Assembly (NCBI RefSeq): GCF_900119165.1
Contig: NZ_FPJG01000006.1
Location: 6,853,501 to 6,917,500, forward strand
Reading direction: 5' to 3'
DNA from: Amycolatopsis australiensis
GTDB taxonomy: Bacteria; Actinomycetota; Actinomycetes; Mycobacteriales; Pseudonocardiaceae
DNA: 64,000 nucleotides
Positions 35,253-44,809 of this stretch are shown here, piece by piece; position 1 is the first letter of the stretch; each line of letters starts with the position of its first letter. A program made the position numbers and the translations under genes. The notes under the pieces are model-generated. The model searched no databases, was not told where the DNA came from, and saw only the letters and a program-made list of their open reading frames with translations.

Positions 35253-36220
35253 CGAGCGATCACCTCACGGGCCAGCTGGCGGTACGCCGCCGCGCCGGCC
35301 GACTTGGGCGCCCAGGTCGTGATCGGCTCACCCGCGACCGTCGTCTCGGGGAACCGCACGGTGCGGTTGATGACCGTGTCGAACACGGTGTCACCGAATG
35401 CCTCCACCACGCGAGCCATGACCTCCTTCGAATGCAGGGTTCTCGGGTCGTACATGGTGGCGAGAATCCCGACTATGTCCAGTTTGGGGTTGAGGCGTTC
35501 TTGCACCTTCTCGATGGTGTCGATCAGGAGGGCGACGCCTCGCAGACTGAAGAACTCGCACTCCAGCGGGATGATCACGCCGTCCGCGGCGGTCAGCGCG
35601 TTCACCGTGAGCAGGCCGAGCGAGGGCTGGCAGTCGACAAGAACATAGTCGTAGTCGTTCATGACCGGACGAAGGACCCGTAACAACGTGTGCTCGCGCC
35701 CTACCTCGGCGACGAGCTGGACCTCGGCGGCGGACAGGTCGATGTTGCTCGGCAGCAGGTCAACGCCGTCGACGCGGGTCTTCATGAGCACGTCGGTGGC
35801 GCTGACCGACCGCTCCATGATGGCGTTGTACACCGTCTGGTCCAGCTCGTGCGGCTGGATGCCGAGGCCGACGGCGAGCGCGCCCTGCGGGTCGAAGTCG
35901 ACGAGCAGCACCTTGCGCCCGTACTCGGCGAGGGCGGCCCCCAGGTTGATGGTCGACGTCGTCTTGCCGACGCCGCCCTTCTGGTTGCACATCGCCATGA
36001 TCTTGGCCGGGCCGTGCTTGTCCAGCGGCGGCGGCTCGGGGTGCTCCCGGATCGGGCGCCCGGTCGGGCCGATGCCTTCGAGCCTGACCTTCTTGCCGTT
36101 GCGCTCCTGCGGCTCGTCGCCGTCGTGGAGGTCCGGCGTCGCGATCTTGACGTCGTTGAGGTTCGCCGCCGCCGACCCGGCGGACTCGGCCGGGTGGGCC
36201 GGCTGGTTCGGTGTCGACAT
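35249..36220 (-). CDS. ParA-family chromosome-partitioning ATPase (Rv1708-like)
   Basis: 323 residues from the ATG at 36220 (AAGGAG 10 bases upstream); a 23-residue longer start has no site. A ~75-residue polar N-terminus precedes the deviant Walker A motif CNQKGGVGKTTSTINLGAAL. Walker A' is VDFDPQGALAVGLG and Walker B is VLVDCQPSLGLLTVNAL. It is not the oriC-linked ParA, because no parB or gidB is nearby; it corresponds to the second ParA-like gene that precedes scpA/scpB in mycobacteria. It overlaps the RHH-like gene by 4 nt and probably works with that protein and the ScpAB-SMC complex. Confidence 0.92.
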   Translation of the reverse strand: MSTPNQPAHPAESAGSAAANLNDVKIATPDLHDGDEPQERNGKKVRLEGIGPTGRPIREHPEPPPLDKHGPAKIMAMCNQKGGVGKTTSTINLGAALAEYGRKVLLVDFDPQGALAVGLGIQPHELDQTVYNAIMERSVSATDVLMKTRVDGVDLLPSNIDLSAAEVQLVAEVGREHTLLRVLRPVMNDYDYVLVDCQPSLGLLTVNALTAADGVIIPLECEFFSLRGVALLIDTIEKVQERLNPKLDIVGILATMYDPRTLHSKEVMARVVEAFGDTVFDTVINRTVRFPETTVAGEPITTWAPKSAGAAAYRQLAREVIAR

Positions 36221-36366
36221 GGCGAGAAGGCTCCTTGTTCGTCGCGTCCGCCGCAGCCTATGTCCGGAGTCGGAGCCCCGGCAAAGCAACGCGCCGGACT
36301 CGACGGGGCAATGTCACTCGACCGTCGGTGCAGGCCGGCAAGGCCCTTCGCCGTTTCTAGTGCTTT

Positions 36367-37299
36367 CTAGCCGAGCGCCCGCGGGTGCGCCGTCGCGTAC
36401 ACCTCGCGCAGGGTGTTGACCGTGACCAGCGTGTACACCTGGGTCGTCGTCACCGACGCGTGGCCGAGCAGTTCCTGGACGACCCGGACATCCGCGCCGC
36501 CTTCGAGCAGGTGCGTGGCGAACGAGTGGCGGAGGGTGTGCGGCGACACCCCGGCGGTGATGCCCGCGCGTTCGGCGGTGTCCTTGAGCACCTGCCACGC
36601 GCTCTGCCGCGACAGCCTGCTGCCGCGGGCGTTGAGGAACAGGGCGGACGTGCCGCGGCCGTGCGCGGCGAGTGCCGGCCGGGCCCGGACGGTGTAGGCG
36701 TGCAGCGCCGCGAGCGCGGGACGGCCGATCGGGACCAGCCGCTGCTTGCCGCCCTTGCCGTCGAGCAGCACGGTGCGTTCGGCGTCGTCGACGTCGTCGA
36801 CGTCCAGGCCGACCGCCTCGGAGATCCGCGCCCCGGTGGAGTAGAGCAGTTCCAGCAGCGCCCGGTCGCGCAGCGCGCGCTCGCCGTCCGGCGGCGGGGT
36901 CTCCAGCAGCCGCAGCACGTCGTCGACCGGCAACGCCTTGGGCAGGCGTTTCGCCGGCGTCGGCGGCCGGACCTCGCGGGCCGGGTTGTGCTCGGTGAGG
37001 CCCTCGGCGTGGGCGAACTTGTGCAGGCCGCGGACGGCGACGAGCGCCCGCGCGGCCGACGACGCGGCCAGCGGCTTGTGCTCGTCGTCGCCTTCGCGCA
37101 GCGCCGCGCCGAAGGAGGTGACGTGCGCGGAGGTGACGTCGGCGATCTTCGCGACCCCCGCGGTGTCGAGGTGTGCGGCGTACCGGCGCAGATCGCGGGC
37201 GTAGCTGTCCAGGGTGTTGCGCGCGGTCCCGCGTTCGACGACCAGGTGGTCGAGATACGCGGCGATCACGTCGGCCGTGCTGTGTGGGCTGGAGGCCAC
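36367..37299 (-). CDS. xerD: Site-specific tyrosine recombinase XerD
   Basis: 310 residues. An N-terminal SAM-like core-binding domain (about 8-105, [20 protein letters not shown]) precedes the catalytic domain. The catalytic set is Arg in [12 protein letters not shown], Lys in [13 protein letters not shown], HxxR in [17 protein letters not shown], the second His in [12 protein letters not shown] and the Tyr in TTQVYTLV. It resolves chromosome dimers at dif with XerC. No dif-like site was seen nearby. The 146 bp to the parA gene downstream contain no other feature I can support. Confidence 0.95.
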   Translation of the reverse strand: MASSPHSTADVIAAYLDHLVVERGTARNTLDSYARDLRRYAAHLDTAGVAKIADVTSAHVTSFGAALREGDDEHKPLAASSAARALVAVRGLHKFAHAEGLTEHNPAREVRPPTPAKRLPKALPVDDVLRLLETPPPDGERALRDRALLELLYSTGARISEAVGLDVDDVDDAERTVLLDGKGGKQRLVPIGRPALAALHAYTVRARPALAAHGRGTSALFLNARGSRLSRQSAWQVLKDTAERAGITAGVSPHTLRHSFATHLLEGGADVRVVQELLGHASVTTTQVYTLVTVNTLREVYATAHPRALG

Positions 37300-37352
37300 G
37301 CCGTCACCTTAGGCCGCCGGCGGTCCCTCGCCCGGCAGAAACCCCGCGGACG

Positions 37353-37403
37353 CCGTGAATGCCGCATTCCCGGACGCTTGGCCCGTCGATGTGGCATTCA
37401 CGG
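37353..37403. terminator. Stem-loop between NUDIX and xerD genes
   Basis: CCGTGAATGCC (37353-37363) is the inverse of GGCATTCACGG (37393-37403), an 11-bp stem. The left arm also contains a nested 13-bp palindrome GAATGCCGCATTC (37357-37369). It lies downstream of the NUDIX stop and upstream of the xerD start on the minus strand, so it may attenuate read-through. There is no U-tract. Confidence 0.5.
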
Positions 37404-37410
37404 CCGTCGC

Positions 37411-38040
37411 TCAGGACTCGCGGCGCTTGGCGAACGCCGTCGGGCGGTCCTCCCAGGGGGCGTCCGCCGGACGCGGCGTGGCCGCGCCCGTCACCACCGC
37501 GTGCGCCGCCAGGACGCCGGACACCGTCGCGCCGTTGACCAGCTCGCCGGCCAGCGCCATCCGCACCGCCTCGGCCAGCGGGAACTTGCGGATCACCAGG
37601 TCCGCCTCCTCCTCGCCGAGCACGTCGCGGTCCACATCGGACAGCCCGCGGGCGAGGAAGACGCGCACCACCTCGTCGGTGAAGCCGGGTGACGCCGCGA
37701 CGTCGACCAGCGTCTCCCACTCCGCAGCGGCCAGCCCGACCTCTTCGACCAGCTCGCGGCGGGCCGTGTCGACCGGGTCCTCGCCGAGGTGGTCGATCAG
37801 GCCGGCCGGCAGCTCCCACAGCCGGTGCCCGATCGGGTGGCGGTACTGGTGGATCAGCGTGACCTGCCCGTCTTCGTCGAGCGCGACGATCGCCACCGCG
37901 CCGAGGTGCTCGATCACCTCGCGGACCGCGGTTCCGCCGCCCGGCATCACGACGTCGTCGATGCGCAGGCCGACGACGCGTCCGATGTGGACGTCACGGC
38001 TGGCGGCGACGCTGAACTCGTGCTCCCCGGGCGCGGTCAC
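37411..38040 (-). CDS. NUDIX hydrolase, ADP-ribose pyrophosphatase type
   Basis: 209 residues. The NUDIX box is [20 protein letters not shown] followed by EVGL, with ELPAGLID before it, as in ADP-ribose pyrophosphatases. It cleaves ADP-ribose, or a related nucleoside diphosphate derivative, to AMP and a sugar phosphate. The ATG overlaps the pyrG stop by 4 nt. The order pyrG-NUDIX-xerD matches Rv1699-Rv1700-Rv1701 of mycobacteria. Substrate choice within the family is not certain. Confidence 0.9.
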   Translation of the reverse strand: MTAPGEHEFSVAASRDVHIGRVVGLRIDDVVMPGGGTAVREVIEHLGAVAIVALDEDGQVTLIHQYRHPIGHRLWELPAGLIDHLGEDPVDTARRELVEEVGLAAAEWETLVDVAASPGFTDEVVRVFLARGLSDVDRDVLGEEEADLVIRKFPLAEAVRMALAGELVNGATVSGVLAAHAVVTGAATPRPADAPWEDRPTAFAKRRES

Positions 38041-39737
38041 CGGGCCGCCACCGGCGCTTCGGGCAGCTCGACCGGCAGCCGCTCGGCGACCTTGCGGTCC
38101 ACCACGGCCTTGACGAATGCGCTGAACAGCGGGTGCGGCCGGGTCGGGCGGCTCTTCAGCTCGGGGTGGGCCTGCGTGCCGACGAAGAACGGGTGGACGT
38201 CGGCGGGCAGCTCGACGAACTCGACCAGGTGGTCGTCCGGCGAAGTGCCGGAGAACACCAGACCCGCGTCCGAGAGCCGCTTGCGGTAGGCGTTGTTCAC
38301 CTCGTAGCGGTGCCGGTGGCGCTCGGACACCTCGGTGGTGCCGTACGCCTTCGCGACCTGCGAGCCGGGCTTGAGCTTCGCCGGGTAGGCGCCCAGCCGC
38401 ATGGTGCCGCCCATGTCCCGCTCCCCCGCGACGACGTCACGCTGGTCGGCCATGGTCGAGATGACCGGGTGCGGGGTGTCCTCGTCGAACTCGGCCGAGT
38501 TCGCGCCCTCGATCCCGGCCAGGTGCCGGGCGCCCTCGATGACCATGCACTGCAGGCCGAGGCACAGGCCGAGCAGCGGGACGCCGCGGGTGCGGGCGTA
38601 CTCGATCGCGCCGACCTTGCCCTCGATGCCGCGGATGCCGAATCCGCCCGGGATCAGCACACCGTCCACACCGGACAGCACGGAGGCGGCGCCGGACGCG
38701 GTCTGCGCGTCGTCGGAGGCGACCCAGACGATCTCGACCTTGGCGCGGTGGGCGAACCCGCCCGCGCGCAGGGCCTCGGTCACCGACAGGTAGGCGTCGG
38801 GCAGGTCGATGTACTTGCCGACGACCGCGATGCGCACGGTCTCGCTGGGGTTGTGGACGCGGTCGAGCAGGTCGCCCCACACGGTCCAGTCGACGTCGCG
38901 GAACGGCAGGCCGAGGCGGCGGACGACGTAGGCGTCGAGCGCCTCGCCGTGCAGCACCTTCGGGATGTCGTAGATGGACCGCGCGTCCGGGCAGGCGATG
39001 ACGGCCTCGGTGTCGACGTCGCACATCAGGCCGATCTTGCGCTTGAGGTCCTCGGGGATCTCCCGGTCGGCCCGGCAGACCAGCGCGTCGGGCTGGATGC
39101 CGATGTTGCGCAGCGCGGCCACCGAGTGCTGCGTCGGCTTCGTCTTGAGCTCGCCCGAGGGCGCCAGGTACGGCACCAGCGAGACGTGCAGGAAGAAGCA
39201 GTGGTCGCGGCCGACGTCGTGGCGGACCTGGCGGCAGGCCTCCAGGAACGGCAGGGACTCGATGTCGCCGACCGTGCCGCCGACCTCGGTGATGACGACG
39301 TCCGGGGCGTTCCCGGACTCGTCGGGCTCGGCGGCCGCGGTGATCCGGGCCTTGATCTCGTCGGTGATGTGCGGGATGACCTGCACGGTGTCACCGAGGT
39401 ACTCGCCGCGGCGCTCCTTGGCGATCACCTCGGAGTAGACCTGGCCGGTGGTGACGTTGGCCTTGCCGTCGAGGTCGCGGTCGAGGAAGCGCTCGTAGTG
39501 CCCGATGTCGAGGTCGGTCTCGGCGCCGTCTTCGGTGACGAAGACCTCACCGTGCTGGAACGGGTTCATCGTCCCGGGGTCGACGTTGAGGTACGGATCG
39601 AGCTTCTGCATCGTGACGCGAAGCCCGCGCGCGGTAAGGAGCTGACCGAGGCTGGAAGCCGTGAGTCCCTTACCCAGAGAGGAGGCGACGCCTCCGGTGA
39701 CAAAGACGTACTTGGTAGCCCGTGACTGAAGTCCCAC
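38037..39737 (-). CDS. pyrG: CTP synthase
   Basis: 566 residues, standard for PyrG, which aminates UTP to CTP using glutamine and ATP. The synthase domain begins [20 protein letters not shown]. The class I glutaminase domain (about 300-550) has the nucleophile Cys in [11 protein letters not shown], the oxyanion segment IPGGFGIRG and the His/Glu pair in [14 protein letters not shown]. The GTG start at 39737 gives MGLQSRATK. The next conserved neighbour upstream in mycobacteria would be mctB; here the 39.8-48.8 kb accessory block intervenes. Confidence 0.97.
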   Translation of the reverse strand: MGLQSRATKYVFVTGGVASSLGKGLTASSLGQLLTARGLRVTMQKLDPYLNVDPGTMNPFQHGEVFVTEDGAETDLDIGHYERFLDRDLDGKANVTTGQVYSEVIAKERRGEYLGDTVQVIPHITDEIKARITAAAEPDESGNAPDVVITEVGGTVGDIESLPFLEACRQVRHDVGRDHCFFLHVSLVPYLAPSGELKTKPTQHSVAALRNIGIQPDALVCRADREIPEDLKRKIGLMCDVDTEAVIACPDARSIYDIPKVLHGEALDAYVVRRLGLPFRDVDWTVWGDLLDRVHNPSETVRIAVVGKYIDLPDAYLSVTEALRAGGFAHRAKVEIVWVASDDAQTASGAASVLSGVDGVLIPGGFGIRGIEGKVGAIEYARTRGVPLLGLCLGLQCMVIEGARHLAGIEGANSAEFDEDTPHPVISTMADQRDVVAGERDMGGTMRLGAYPAKLKPGSQVAKAYGTTEVSERHRHRYEVNNAYRKRLSDAGLVFSGTSPDDHLVEFVELPADVHPFFVGTQAHPELKSRPTRPHPLFSAFVKAVVDRKVAERLPVELPEAPVAAR

Positions 39738-39827
39738 GGGCCGCCAGCATATCCCACCCGCGGGGATCCGCTCGCTGTGACATGCCCGAATCGTCTGACG
39801 TGACCCGGGCCACCCACCCGGGTGAGG

Positions 39828-40988
39828 TCAGGCGGCGACCTTCACGGGACGCAACCGGGGCCGTCCGGTCAGCGCGCGGCTGCCCGGCAGGCGCCGCAGG
39901 GCCTCCACGATCACGATCGTCAGCGCGATCGTCGCGCCGTAGATGATCACGCTCAGCCACGGTGCGCCGAAGCGCTCCGCCACGCGCGGGATCACCGGGC
40001 CGAGCAGGGCCAGCGCGAGCGGGTGGACGAGGAACACGCTGAACGACCGGTTCGCCGCCCACGAGACCAGCCGGGCCCCGCGGCTGCCGTCCCGCCGGCG
40101 CGCGGCCCACCACGTCGTGAACGCGTAGATCGCCGCGATGACCGTGACGCACCACGGGATCAGGTACGGCTGGAACGGGTCGCTGGCCACCTGCGGGAAC
40201 GTTCCATTGTGGACGGTGTGCAGGTAGCACCACTCGGTGCCGGCGAGCACCGCCACGAGCGCGCCGCCGAGCAGCAGCCGGTGCCGGCCGACCCAGGCGT
40301 GCACGGCCTCGAAGTGCATGGCCACGACGGCGCCGAACAGCGTGTAGAACTGGTACGGCAGGACCGTGGCGTACAGGTGCGTGATCGTCTCGTAGCTGAC
40401 GCCGAACGGCTGGTAGGTCATGAACGCGACGACGCCGACCTGGAGCACGCCGCTGCCGAGCAGCAGCCACTTGTGCCGTCCCGCGGTCGCCCGCAGCAGC
40501 TTCAGCAGCACCGGGAACAGCAGGTACACCTGCATCGTCACGAGCAGGAAGTACAGGTGGTACCACGCACCGCCGGTCACCAGGTCCTTGAGCAGCAGGC
40601 GCATCGACGCTTCGAGCGAGCCGGGCTGCTGCGTGCCGGTGACCAGCGAGTACGCCCAGAAGAACATCGACCAGGCCAGGTACGGCGTCGCGACCAGCGG
40701 CAGCCGCCGTCGCCAGAAGTCGCCGGGGGCGATCTCGCGGCGGCGGTTCTGGAACACCAGGACGAACCCGGTCAGCGCGAAGAACGCCTCCCGCGTGAAG
40801 TGCAGCGGCGTCTCGACGGCGTTGGCCCCCACGTCCTGCGCGTAGTTGGTCGCGCCCACCACGTGGATGAGGATCACGCAGGCGAACGTGATCAACCGGA
40901 ACAGGTCGATCTGGTGGAGGTACGGCGCTTTGCCGCCCGGTCTGGCGACGTGGGCGGGCGCTTCGAGCGTGGCCTGGGCGGTCGTCAT
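39828..40988 (-). CDS. Acyltransferase-3 family membrane protein (OafA-like)
   Basis: 386 residues with about 10 membrane helices. The N-terminus has the family hallmark order Arg-His: IDLFRLITFACVILIHVVG, with the catalytic His in the first helix. Members transfer acetyl or other acyl groups to surface polysaccharides, antibiotics or lipids. Further segments such as FFALTGFVLVFQNRRR and SVFLVHPLALALLGP agree. It is a single gene between pyrG and the S53 peptidase. The acceptor is unknown. The 235-bp gap upstream holds the hairpin described at 41171. Confidence 0.85.
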   Translation of the reverse strand: MTTAQATLEAPAHVARPGGKAPYLHQIDLFRLITFACVILIHVVGATNYAQDVGANAVETPLHFTREAFFALTGFVLVFQNRRREIAPGDFWRRRLPLVATPYLAWSMFFWAYSLVTGTQQPGSLEASMRLLLKDLVTGGAWYHLYFLLVTMQVYLLFPVLLKLLRATAGRHKWLLLGSGVLQVGVVAFMTYQPFGVSYETITHLYATVLPYQFYTLFGAVVAMHFEAVHAWVGRHRLLLGGALVAVLAGTEWCYLHTVHNGTFPQVASDPFQPYLIPWCVTVIAAIYAFTTWWAARRRDGSRGARLVSWAANRSFSVFLVHPLALALLGPVIPRVAERFGAPWLSVIIYGATIALTIVIVEALRRLPGSRALTGRPRLRPVKVAA

Positions 40989-41170
40989 CGTGCCGCCGTT
41001 CCGGCACCGTCGTCGGCGTGGTTCACGTTCTCAGACTTGCCACCCATTCTGTGAATTTCCCATGAAGCCACTGGGAACCGCCTGTTGGCCCAGGTCCCCG
41101 GGCATGTCGGATATGCCACGTCCGCTCGGGGAGCGGAGAACCGGTGATGATGCTAGTGCGGTGCGTGACG

Positions 41171-41194
41171 GCCCACCACACGGGCGGGGTGGGC
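41171..41194 (-). terminator. Hairpin downstream of the S53 peptidase gene
   Basis: GCCCACC (41171-41177) pairs with GGTGGGC (41188-41194), a 7-bp GC stem with a 10-nt loop, 30 bp past the peptidase stop. A second small stem TCCGCTC/GAGCGGA lies at 41121-41137. Neither has a U-tract, so this is a weak call. Confidence 0.4.
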
Positions 41195-41223
41195 ACCCGC
41201 GTGGCGGACCGTCCGCGGCCGGG

Positions 41224-42420
41224 TCAGAAGGCGGCCGCGCCGTTCGGCGTGCCGAGGCCGGTCGGGCCGTCGTAGCCGGTCACGGCGGTGCACAGGTAGC
41301 CGCCGCCGCACGAGCCGTTGCTGCCGCCGCTCACGTCGTAGAGCGACGATGTGTGCGAGTACACAGTGTTCGCGCCGGTGACGCCGCTGACCCCGCCGAG
41401 CGCGTAGACGCCGCCGACGAGCGGGGCCGCGACGCTGGTGCCGCCGAACACCATCCAGCCGGAGCGGCCCTGGTAGGCCGTGCTGTCGTAGACCGCGACA
41501 CCGGTGGCCGGGTCGGCGACCGCGCTGACGTCGGCCACCGTCCGCTTGCCGCAGCCGCTGTCGGACTGCCAGGACGGCTTGGCGACGTACGCCGAGCAGC
41601 CACTGCCCGCGCCGCTCCACGCTGTCTCGCTCCAGCCGCGGGTGTTCGACGCCTTCGTGAGGCTGGTGCCGCCGACGGCGGTCACGTAGCGCGACGCCGC
41701 GGGGAACTCGACGCCGTAGCCGGAGTCGCCCGAGCTGACCGTGACGGCGACACCGGGGTGGTTGAAGTACTGGCTTTCGTCGGTCGTCTCGCCGGAGTAC
41801 TCGCTGCCGCCGTAGGAGTTGCTGACCACCTCGGCACCGAGCCCCACCGCGGTGTTCACGGCGGTGCCGAGGTTCGCCATGCTCGGCGTGGTCGCCTCGA
41901 CCAGCAGGATGTTGCACTTCGGGCAGATCGCCGACGTCATGTCGAGGTCGAGCGAGATCTCCTGGGCCCAGCCGCCGTCCTTGCGCGGGTAGGTGGTACC
42001 GCCGCTCTGGTCGGCCTTGGCGAAGCACGGCGTGGTGCTCGCGTCGACCGACGACGGCGTGCAGGACGCCAGTGCGGGGATGCCGTACTGGGCGCGGTAG
42101 ACGTTGACGTCGGCGAAGGCGGTCGGGGCGTCGTAGGCGTCCACGATAGCGATCGTGCGGCCGGCACCGGCGCTGCCCGCGAGCGTGCCGAGGTTGTAGG
42201 CGGAGAGCAGGTCGGCCGGGCCCAGCCCGGACGGCATGGCGGCGGCCGCCGCGGGGACGGCGTCGGTGTCGATCCAGGCGTTGCAGGCGGCGAACCCGGC
42301 GGGGGCGGCCGAGCAGACGCGCTGGGCGTGCCCGTGCTGGGCGGGGGCCGCCTCGGCGACGGGCGCCGTGACGGCGAGGGCGACGGTGAAGGCTGCGGCG
42401 AATACTGGCGTTCTACGCAC
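41224..42420 (-). CDS. S53 (sedolisin-type) serine peptidase, secreted
   Basis: 398 residues from the GTG at 42420, with GGAGG six bases upstream. A Sec signal covers about 1-25 (RTPVFAAAFTVALAVTAPVA). The sedolisin triad is E154 and D158 in QEISLDLDM and S329 in GGTSVAAP; the oxyanion Asp is D232 in SSGDSG. Eight or more Cys residues suggest disulfides. The large N-terminal activation propeptide typical of kumamolisin and TPP1 is missing; only ~60 residues lie between signal and catalytic core. It is isolated between the acyltransferase and GntR genes, and probably acts outside the cell. Confidence 0.88.
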   Translation of the reverse strand: MRRTPVFAAAFTVALAVTAPVAEAAPAQHGHAQRVCSAAPAGFAACNAWIDTDAVPAAAAAMPSGLGPADLLSAYNLGTLAGSAGAGRTIAIVDAYDAPTAFADVNVYRAQYGIPALASCTPSSVDASTTPCFAKADQSGGTTYPRKDGGWAQEISLDLDMTSAICPKCNILLVEATTPSMANLGTAVNTAVGLGAEVVSNSYGGSEYSGETTDESQYFNHPGVAVTVSSGDSGYGVEFPAASRYVTAVGGTSLTKASNTRGWSETAWSGAGSGCSAYVAKPSWQSDSGCGKRTVADVSAVADPATGVAVYDSTAYQGRSGWMVFGGTSVAAPLVGGVYALGGVSGVTGANTVYSHTSSLYDVSGGSNGSCGGGYLCTAVTGYDGPTGLGTPNGAAAF

Positions 42421-42571
42421 AGTGAACCTCCGGAAGGTGGGGACCCGGCCGGCGCGGACCGGTGAGCGAAGACGGTAAGCCGCCGTTCGGCCGTGTGACA
42501 CAGACCAAAGTCGTGTCAGCTTTGGTGCGAACGGAGGAAAAACCGGGCGCTGGTGCGCAAATCCGGCAGTG

Positions 42572-43240
42572 TCAGCCCGCAGGCCGCTCGCCGGGCTCGT
42601 CGCCGAAGAGGGAACGCAGGGTCACCTCACGGTTCACCCGCACGTGCTCGACCGCGGACGCCTTCGCGCGGTCCGGGTCCCCGGACGCGATCGCCTCGTA
42701 GAGCCGGCGGTGCTCGCCGAGCAGGTCCGTCCAGTGCTCGTTCTGGCTCGTCAGCCAGCGCAGCCTGCCCTCCAGCGGCTGCAGCATCGTGCTCAGCAGC
42801 CCGTTGCCGGCGACGGCCACGATCTCGTCGTGGAACCGCGAGTTGAGCACGGTGATCCGGGCCGCGTCGCCCCGGGCCGTCGCGCGGGCGGCGTCGGCGA
42901 GCATCCGCTCCAGCCGCTTCAGCTCCGCCGCGCCGGCACGCTCTGCGGCGAGCCCCGCGGCGAGCCCTTCGAGCGCCTCCCGGACGTCGAACAGCTCCTC
43001 GACGTCGATCCGCGCCAGCTGCCGGACGACGACCCGGCGCGGCGATTGGACGACGACGAACCCCTCGGCTTCGAGGCTGCGGATGGCCTCGCGGACGGGG
43101 ACGCGCGAGACGCCGAGGTCCTCGGCCAGTTCGCGCTCGACCAGCCGGTCGCCCGGGCGGAGACGGCCGGTGAGGATCCGTTCGCGCAGCTCTTCCCGCA
43201 CCCGCTGCCGGGTGGCCGCGAGGGGCTGCCGCTCGTTCAC
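42572..43240 (-). CDS. GntR-family regulator, FCD subgroup
   Basis: 222 residues: an N-terminal winged helix (about 10-75, LRERILTGRLRPGDRLVERE, LGVSRVPVREAIRSLEAEGF) and an all-helical FCD domain (about 82-205) with the metal-ligand pattern in NSRFHDEIVAVAGN and EHRRLYEAIASGD. FCD regulators bind carboxylate ligands. It is divergent from the NCS1 transporter-racemase operon, with a 31-bp palindrome in the gap, so it is the probable repressor of that operon. The ligand is unknown. Confidence 0.9.
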   Translation of the reverse strand: MNERQPLAATRQRVREELRERILTGRLRPGDRLVERELAEDLGVSRVPVREAIRSLEAEGFVVVQSPRRVVVRQLARIDVEELFDVREALEGLAAGLAAERAGAAELKRLERMLADAARATARGDAARITVLNSRFHDEIVAVAGNGLLSTMLQPLEGRLRWLTSQNEHWTDLLGEHRRLYEAIASGDPDRAKASAVEHVRVNREVTLRSLFGDEPGERPAG

Positions 43241-43323
43241 CGCTCCCCCTTCAACACCGTCGTAACCGGCCGTAACAGGAGTTTATCGGCAGGAGGGTTG
43301 ACGGCGGCGGACCAGGGGGTGAT

Positions 43324-43354
43324 ATTTGGGATGCCAAATTTTGGTATCCCAAAT
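43324..43354. promoter_or_regulatory. 31-bp palindrome, likely GntR/FCD operator
   Basis: ATTTGGGAT, G, CCAAA, T, TTTGG, T, ATCCCAAAT: symmetrical apart from one pair of positions. It contains two overlapping TTGG-AT-CCAA-like sites in mirror orientation, the kind of short palindrome bound by FCD-type GntR proteins. It ends 33 bp before the NCS1 ATG and lies 83 bp from the regulator start. Confidence 0.75.
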
Positions 43355-43387
43355 CGTCGTCCCTGCACGTCGATCGGAGGGCCCCGC

Positions 43388-44809
43388 ATGACCGCCGCCC
43401 CGCTCGCCTCCACTCGGCAAGAGACCGCCGCGCCACCGGACCCCCGGCTCTGGAACGAAGACCTCGCCCCGGCGAAGGAACGCCGCTGGAAGGTCTACGA
43501 CATCTTCGCGCTGTGGATGTCCGACGTGCACAACCTCGGCAACTACACCTTCGCGGCCGGGTTGTTCGTGCTCGGGCTGTCGGCCTGGCAGGTGTTCACC
43601 GCGCTGCTGTTCGGGTTCGTGATCATCTACGCCGGCATGAACCTGATGGGCCGGATCGGGCAGCGCACCGGCGTGCCCTTCCCGGTGGTGGCCCGGATCA
43701 GCTTCGGCACGTTCGGCGCCAACCTGCCCGCCCTGATCCGCGCGATCATCGCGATCTTCTGGTACGGCATCCAGACCTACCTCGCGAGCGTCGCGATCAC
43801 GGTGCTGGCGCTCGCCATCGACCCGGGCCTGAAACCGCTGACCGAACACGGTTTCCTCGGCCTGCACTTCCTCGGCTGGATCTGCTTCGTTGCCCTGTGG
43901 GCGGTCCAGGCGCTGATCCTGACCCGCGGCATGGAGTCGGTGCGCAAGTTCCAGGACTGGTGCGGGCCGGCGATCTGGGTCGTGATGATCGCCCTCGCCG
44001 TCTGGATCCTCGCCGCCGGGCACTGGCACATCTCCCTGACCGGCAGCCCGAAACACCTGTCGACGGGCGAGCAGGTCCGGCAGTGGTTCGGCGCGGCCGG
44101 GCTGATCCTGGCCACCTACGGCACGCTCATGCTGAACTTCTGCGACTTCTCCCGCAACGCACCGGACCAGAAGACCGTGCGGCGCGGCAACTTCTGGGGC
44201 CTGCCGGTCAACTCGACGGCGTTCGCGCTGCTGTCGGTGATCGTCACCGCGGGCAGCATGCAGGTCTTCGGCGAGGCCATCACCGACCCGGCCGAGCTGC
44301 TGGCCAAGGTGCACAACACGCCGGTGCTGATCGTCGGCGCGCTGACGTTCGCGGTGGCGACCATGGGCGTCAACATCGTCGCCAACTTCGTCTCCCCCGC
44401 CTACGACCTGGCCAACATCTGGCCGAAGCGGATCACGTTCACCATCGGCGGGATGATCAGCGCGGTCGCGGCGCTGTGCGTGCTGCCGTGGAAGCTGTAC
44501 TCCTCGCCGGCGGTGGTCAACTACTTCCTCGGCGGGCTCGGCGCGTTCCTCGGGCCGCTGTTCGGGATCATGATCGTCGACTACTACCTGATCCGGCGCG
44601 GCAAGGTCGACGTCGCGCAGCTGTTCGTCGACGGCGGCGCGTACCCCCGGGTGAACCCGCGGGCGCTGGTGACGTTCTTCCCGGCGGCCGCGCTGTCGGC
44701 GGTGATCGCGCTGGTGCCGTTCTTCGCGCCCGCGGCGCCGTACTCGTGGTTCATCGGCACGGCGTCGTCGGCCGCACTCTACTGGGCCGTTTCGAGGAAG
44801 CTCCGATGA
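43388..44809 (+). CDS. NCS1-family transporter (allantoin/hydantoin/cytosine type)
   Basis: 473 residues with about 12 membrane helices. The N-terminus DPRLWNEDLAPAKERRWKVY and the helix-1 stretch ALWMSDVHNLGNYTFAAGLF are typical of allantoin/hydantoin/uracil NCS1 permeases (PucI, Mhp1). Other family regions are YGIQTYLASVAITVLA, WCGPAIWVVMIALAV and NFVSPAYDLANIWP. It imports a small nitrogen heterocycle or amide with H+ or Na+. It overlaps the racemase-like gene by ATGA, so both are made together and the imported compound is probably that enzyme's substrate or precursor. Confidence 0.87.
   Translation: MTAAPLASTRQETAAPPDPRLWNEDLAPAKERRWKVYDIFALWMSDVHNLGNYTFAAGLFVLGLSAWQVFTALLFGFVIIYAGMNLMGRIGQRTGVPFPVVARISFGTFGANLPALIRAIIAIFWYGIQTYLASVAITVLALAIDPGLKPLTEHGFLGLHFLGWICFVALWAVQALILTRGMESVRKFQDWCGPAIWVVMIALAVWILAAGHWHISLTGSPKHLSTGEQVRQWFGAAGLILATYGTLMLNFCDFSRNAPDQKTVRRGNFWGLPVNSTAFALLSVIVTAGSMQVFGEAITDPAELLAKVHNTPVLIVGALTFAVATMGVNIVANFVSPAYDLANIWPKRITFTIGGMISAVAALCVLPWKLYSSPAVVNYFLGGLGAFLGPLFGIMIVDYYLIRRGKVDVAQLFVDGGAYPRVNPRALVTFFPAAALSAVIALVPFFAPAAPYSWFIGTASSAALYWAVSRKLR

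Noticed and set aside
36221..37410. dif recombination site near xerD
   Set aside because: No sequence resembling the actinobacterial dif core was found in the flanking gaps.
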